DNA of 64,000 bases from Planctomycetota bacterium. GTDB lineage: Bacteria > Planctomycetota > UBA1135 > UBA2386. The stretch is from assembly GCA_028281765.1 (NCBI GenBank), contig JANQJF010000036.1, forward strand, positions 1-64,000. Direction: 5' to 3'. Both the position numbers and the translations under genes were made by a program. Shown here in pieces: positions 61,199 through 64,000 of this stretch. How positions within the stretch are numbered: the first letter of the stretch is position 1; every line of letters begins with the position of its first letter. Under the pieces are notes generated by a model. That model was not told the DNA's origin. It did not search any database and worked only from the letters and a program-made list of their open reading frames with translations.

Positions 61199-62491
61199 CT
61201 ACTTCGCGAACTTGTCCCGCATGTACTTCAAATGCATCCGCAAATCGTACTCATCATGCCGGAAGCTCGAAGGCACCCGAATATTGTCCTCGACTTCCTT
61301 CGACAACGCCTCGAGCTCCTTCACCGCCTGCGCACGCGTCGCGTCGTCGTCCGCGGCGAACGCGACCTCTTCGATCCGATCGAGGTCGTCGTACCACCGG
61401 TAGATGCGACGTCGCATGATCGTCTTGTAGATCGCCGGTGCGATCCTCATGACCGGGATCATCAGCGTGATCAGCGGGATCGCGAGCACGATGAGGCGCT
61501 TGATCAGTGCCGCAAGCCAGAACGGCAGGTAGCGCGACAAGAACGACGGGCCGGACCGGAAGTAGTCGGCCGCCGACTCGTGGATCGGGAACTCGACGAA
61601 GTCCGGCGACGGGAATTCGCCGCCTTGCTCGAGCAGCTGTCGGCCCGAGTGGAGCTCACTCGCCACCCGCGAGAACAGCTCGACCATCGCCGGGTGCAGA
61701 TCCGCGCGGCACACCGCGGTCGCGAGCGTCGACAGGACGACGATGTCGCGCGCCGGGATGTTGCGCCGCAGGTCGAGCATGCCTTCCGGGATCGTGATGT
61801 CCTTGATGAACAGGACGTTCCGTGCGTAGGCCCGGTGGCGGCGGATGTTCACGAGGAGCGTTTCCGGCGCCTCGATCAATCGGCGAATCGCCGAGGCGGT
61901 CGGGGACGCGACGAAGAACGCGATGTCGAGTTCGCCGGCGAGCAACGCGTCGGCCGACGCGGTCATCGACAGCTCGCGGAATGTCGTGCCGTCTTTCCCG
62001 TCTTCGATACGGTTGATTCCGAGCAGCTGTTCGACAACCGCCTGCGTGCCGCTGCTCGGCGCGCCGATACCGAGTCGCTTGCCGCGCATCTGCTCGAAGC
62101 GATCGATCGGTTCCGCGCCGGTCGAAAAGATCCACAGCGGCTCGTAGTAGAGACTCGCGATGCCGCGGAGCTTGTCGGGGTCCTTCGCCGCCTCGTGCGT
62201 GCCGCTCTGCACGAACCCGATGTCGGCCTTGCCGGCGTCGAGCAGTTCGAGGTTCGCGAGCGAGCCCGCCGTTTCGAGCACCTCGACGTCGACGCCTTCG
62301 GCCTTCAGCTTCTCCGCGTAGCGCCGCGCGAACGAGTAGTAGGCGCCATCCTGCGCGCCGGCGGCGAGCACGATGCTGGTCGGCGGCGACGGCGCGTAGG
62401 TCATCGCGATCGCGACGCCGGCGATGACGATCAGCGCGGCGCCGATCCAGATGTAGGTGAGGAGTCGATTCGACTTGCTGCGGCGGCTCAT
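61199..62491 (-). CDS. TAXI-family solute-binding protein, membrane-anchored
   Basis: 430 aa from the ATG at 62491, preferred because it starts with MSRRSKSN just before a hydrophobic segment (YIWIGAALIVIAGVAI). The TAXI TRAP solute-binding domain (about 35-300) is shown by AAGAQDGAYYSFARRYAEKL, LETAGSLANLELL and GKRLGIGAPSSGTQ. A second helix (about 325-350) and a charged tail (about 355-430) follow, so it is anchored at both ends. No permease gene is near, which is odd for TRAP systems. Ligand unknown. Confidence 0.85.
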   Translation of the reverse strand: MSRRSKSNRLLTYIWIGAALIVIAGVAIAMTYAPSPPTSIVLAAGAQDGAYYSFARRYAEKLKAEGVDVEVLETAGSLANLELLDAGKADIGFVQSGTHEAAKDPDKLRGIASLYYEPLWIFSTGAEPIDRFEQMRGKRLGIGAPSSGTQAVVEQLLGINRIEDGKDGTTFRELSMTASADALLAGELDIAFFVASPTASAIRRLIEAPETLLVNIRRHRAYARNVLFIKDITIPEGMLDLRRNIPARDIVVLSTLATAVCRADLHPAMVELFSRVASELHSGRQLLEQGGEFPSPDFVEFPIHESAADYFRSGPSFLSRYLPFWLAALIKRLIVLAIPLITLMIPVMRIAPAIYKTIMRRRIYRWYDDLDRIEEVAFAADDDATRAQAVKELEALSKEVEDNIRVPSSFRHDEYDLRMHLKYMRDKFAK

Positions 62492-62562
62492 GGTGGCGGG
62501 GCGAGGTAGGGTGGCCGCACAGAACAATCCCCCCGAGCCGGGCTGTCAACGCCCGGATCGAT

Positions 62563-62748
62563 TCACTCGAGCGCGGCTCGCACGACGGCGGTTTCGTCGC
62601 TCAGGAACTCGACCTGCAGGACGTTCGGGCAGCAACAGACCGGGCAGTCCTCGACGTACTCCTGGGATCGTCCTGCCGAGCGGTCGACGGGGATCACGAT
62701 CTCCTCGCCGCACGAGTCGCAGATGTAGGAGGCTTCGCCGTCGTTCAT
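62563..62748 (-). CDS. CPXCG-motif cysteine-rich protein
   Basis: 61 aa from the ATG at 62748, which overlaps the stop of the methyltransferase gene by 4 nt. Cys pairs CDSCG and CPVCCCPN, with EEIVIPVDRSAG between, match the CPXCG family, probably a zinc-binding protein. Function unknown. Confidence 0.85.
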   Translation of the reverse strand: MNDGEASYICDSCGEEIVIPVDRSAGRSQEYVEDCPVCCCPNVLQVEFLSDETAVVRAALE

Positions 62749-63947
62749 CGGGGCAGGGCGAACTCGAGCAGGTCGCAGAGCTGGTGCATGTGGACGATGT
62801 AGTCCGCGACGCAAATCGTCCCGTCGCGCGTCCAGCGCCCCTCGTCGTCCAGGGCATCGAGGGCCGCGCGCGCCGGGGCTACGAGGTCGGCGGGCTGTGT
62901 GCGCCTATTGGCGTCGCGAACGGCGCGCCACTCCGGCCACGCGGCGCGCTCGAGACCGGCGCCGCCGAGCAGCGCTCCGGTGATGTCGTCGATGGCGTCC
63001 GTCAACCACGGCTCTTCGACGAGGTCGTCGAGCTCCGTCAAGAACAGCAGCAGATGCGCGTCGCGATGCGTCGACTTGACGAGCCTGCGCGCGCAGCTGC
63101 AAGCCGCGTCGTAGTAGCGATCGTCCCCCGTGAGTCGGAACGCGCGGGCGAGCACGAGACCCAGAGCTGCACTCTCGGATCGCGGCGCGCCGACCGTCGC
63201 ACCGGAGGCGCGTGCCATCGCTTGTCGCGCTTGCTGGGAGAGATCGTTGTCCGGTGCGCGTCCGAAGAACATCACGTGCTGCCACGGCAGCTCGTCGAAC
63301 TGTTCGACGAGGCGGAACCCGTTCGGCACGAGCTCGCGGAGCACCTGCCGCTTGCTCATCTTGTGCAGCTTCTTGATCGGCACCTTCGGGTCTTCGGCGC
63401 GGAACTCGACGAGCACGATGCGTCCGTCGGAACTCAGGCTGTCGCGCAGGGCGCGGAGCGTCTCCTCGGGATGGGACAGCTCGTGGTAGACGTCGACGAG
63501 GAGCGCGAGATCGACCTTGCCACGTGGAAGCTTCGGATCCGTCTCCGTGCCGAGGATCGTCTCGACCCGGCCTTCGAGACCCTCGCGCGCGGCGCGCTTC
63601 TCGAGCAGCGTCAGCATCTGCTTCTGGATGTCGACGGCGAGCACCTTCGTATCCGGTCCGACGAGTCGACAGATCGGCAGCGTGTAGAAGCCGTTACCCG
63701 ACCCGAAGTCGCACACGACGTCTCCGCGCTCGATGCCGAGACACTCGAGGAGCGTCGAGCACTCTTCCTCGCGTTCGCGGGACTCGCGGATCAGCCACGG
63801 CGCGCCGAGGTAGTGCATCGTCTGCGCGATCGTGCGGCCCTTGTATGTGCGAGGCGGCTTGACCTCGACCGGGCGGCGCGGGTCGGATTGCGCGGTCGCC
63901 ATCGTGGCGAGCGCGAGGACGAAGCAGTGGATGCGGAGTCGCGACAC
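62745..63947 (-). CDS. Exported methyltransferase-like protein with alpha-helical tail
   Basis: 400 aa, GTG start. The first 20 residues look like a signal peptide (IHCFVLALATMATAQS). A class-I SAM methyltransferase domain (about 35-225) follows: CDFGSGNGFYTLPIC (motif I), AVDIQKQML, VDLALLVDVYHELSHPEE. The second half (about 235-400) is helical, with alpha/alpha-toroid-like repeats (YYDAACSCARRLV), unknown in common methyltransferases. SAM is cytosolic, so a secreted methyltransferase is unexpected. Confidence 0.75.
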   Translation of the reverse strand: MSRLRIHCFVLALATMATAQSDPRRPVEVKPPRTYKGRTIAQTMHYLGAPWLIRESREREEECSTLLECLGIERGDVVCDFGSGNGFYTLPICRLVGPDTKVLAVDIQKQMLTLLEKRAAREGLEGRVETILGTETDPKLPRGKVDLALLVDVYHELSHPEETLRALRDSLSSDGRIVLVEFRAEDPKVPIKKLHKMSKRQVLRELVPNGFRLVEQFDELPWQHVMFFGRAPDNDLSQQARQAMARASGATVGAPRSESAALGLVLARAFRLTGDDRYYDAACSCARRLVKSTHRDAHLLLFLTELDDLVEEPWLTDAIDDITGALLGGAGLERAAWPEWRAVRDANRRTQPADLVAPARAALDALDDEGRWTRDGTICVADYIVHMHQLCDLLEFALPR

Positions 63948-63954
63948 GAGGCAC

Positions 63955-63960
63955 TAGGAT
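63955..63960 (+). promoter_or_regulatory. TAGGAT -10 box, possible leaderless start
   Basis: TAGGAT, 7 nt, ATG at 63968. Similar to the 6-nt examples. Only 20 bp separate it from the divergent methyltransferase gene. Confidence 0.35.
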
Positions 63961-63967
63961 ACTCGGC

Positions 63968-64000
63968 ATGCGCCAACCCTGGATCTGGATCTGTGCCTTC
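63968..64000 (+). CDS. Start of a gene cut by the window end
   Basis: ATG CGC CAA CCC and on, MRQPWIWICAF, open to the end. The hydrophobic start suggests a signal peptide. Supported only by the -10 box and the divergent layout. Confidence 0.35.
   Translation, partial: MRQPWIWICAF

Noticed and set aside
60218..62509. A 763-codon plus-strand frame
   Set aside because: Overlaps ThrE in another frame and is antisense to TAXI; low complexity.

Overview
The window is about 64 kb of GC-rich bacterial chromosome that reads as Planctomycetota. The markers are a DUF1549/DUF1553 protein next to a Tat-exported DUF1501 protein and a planctomycete-type cytochrome c behind an ECF sigma/anti-sigma pair, FG-GAP/ASPIC-UnbV proteins, a Cys-type sulfatase, a Tat-exported Gfo/Idh/MocA oxidoreductase, an M64 peptidase, and many secreted proteins with no clear homologue. 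The phylum is inferred from gene content. I cannot place it lower with confidence. I saw no rRNA, tRNA, CRISPR array, insertion sequence or prophage.

Layout. 0-6 kb: a lipoprotein, a membrane-anchored serine protease and two tandem FG-GAP/ASPIC paralogues. 6-12 kb (minus): an ECF sigma operon ending in DUF1549/1553, DUF1501 and a cytochrome c/LRR protein. 12-15 kb (minus): HIT hydrolase, GT-C glycosyltransferase and CNNM/CBS transporter. 15-20 kb (plus): M16 protease, small coiled-coil protein and aldehyde dehydrogenase. 20-26 kb (minus): a glycosidase-like protein, a frameshifted secreted protein, an M64 peptidase and an acyltransferase. 26-32 kb (plus): TetR regulator, MMPL/RND transporter, LolA-like protein and outer-membrane barrel, with three copies of one operator motif. 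32-36 kb: sulfatase, Gly-rich secreted protein and a DUF4003-like protein.

36.7-46.7 kb is the most interesting part: one plus-strand operon with overlapping genes. It encodes a DUF2959 lipoprotein; a fused ferredoxin / FAD-NAD(P) reductase / membrane protein with two H-x13-H helices (a likely di-heme b); a cytochrome with 23 CxxCH motifs; an outer-membrane barrel; a 7-heme lipoprotein; and a hybrid histidine kinase with an exported TPR-like sensor. An 11-heme lipoprotein lies at 48.6 kb. Together they look like a complete path from cytoplasmic NAD(P)H across both membranes, an extracellular electron transfer conduit unlike the MtrCAB or Geobacter layouts.

47-64 kb: HDOD protein, esterase, SRPBCC protein, beta-helix protein, Gfo/Idh/MocA oxidoreductase, SUMF1-type lipoprotein, NDH-2, PhoD-like phosphatase, an Lrp regulator divergent from a ThrE-type exporter, a TAXI solute-binding protein, a CPXCG protein and an exported methyltransferase.

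Regulation visible in the DNA: at least four genes (2294, 4222, 31908, 35323) have a TAnnnT box exactly 6 nt before the start codon and no Shine-Dalgarno sequence, which suggests leaderless mRNAs. Five of seven convergent gene ends carry an inverted repeat, in two cases overlapping a stop codon.
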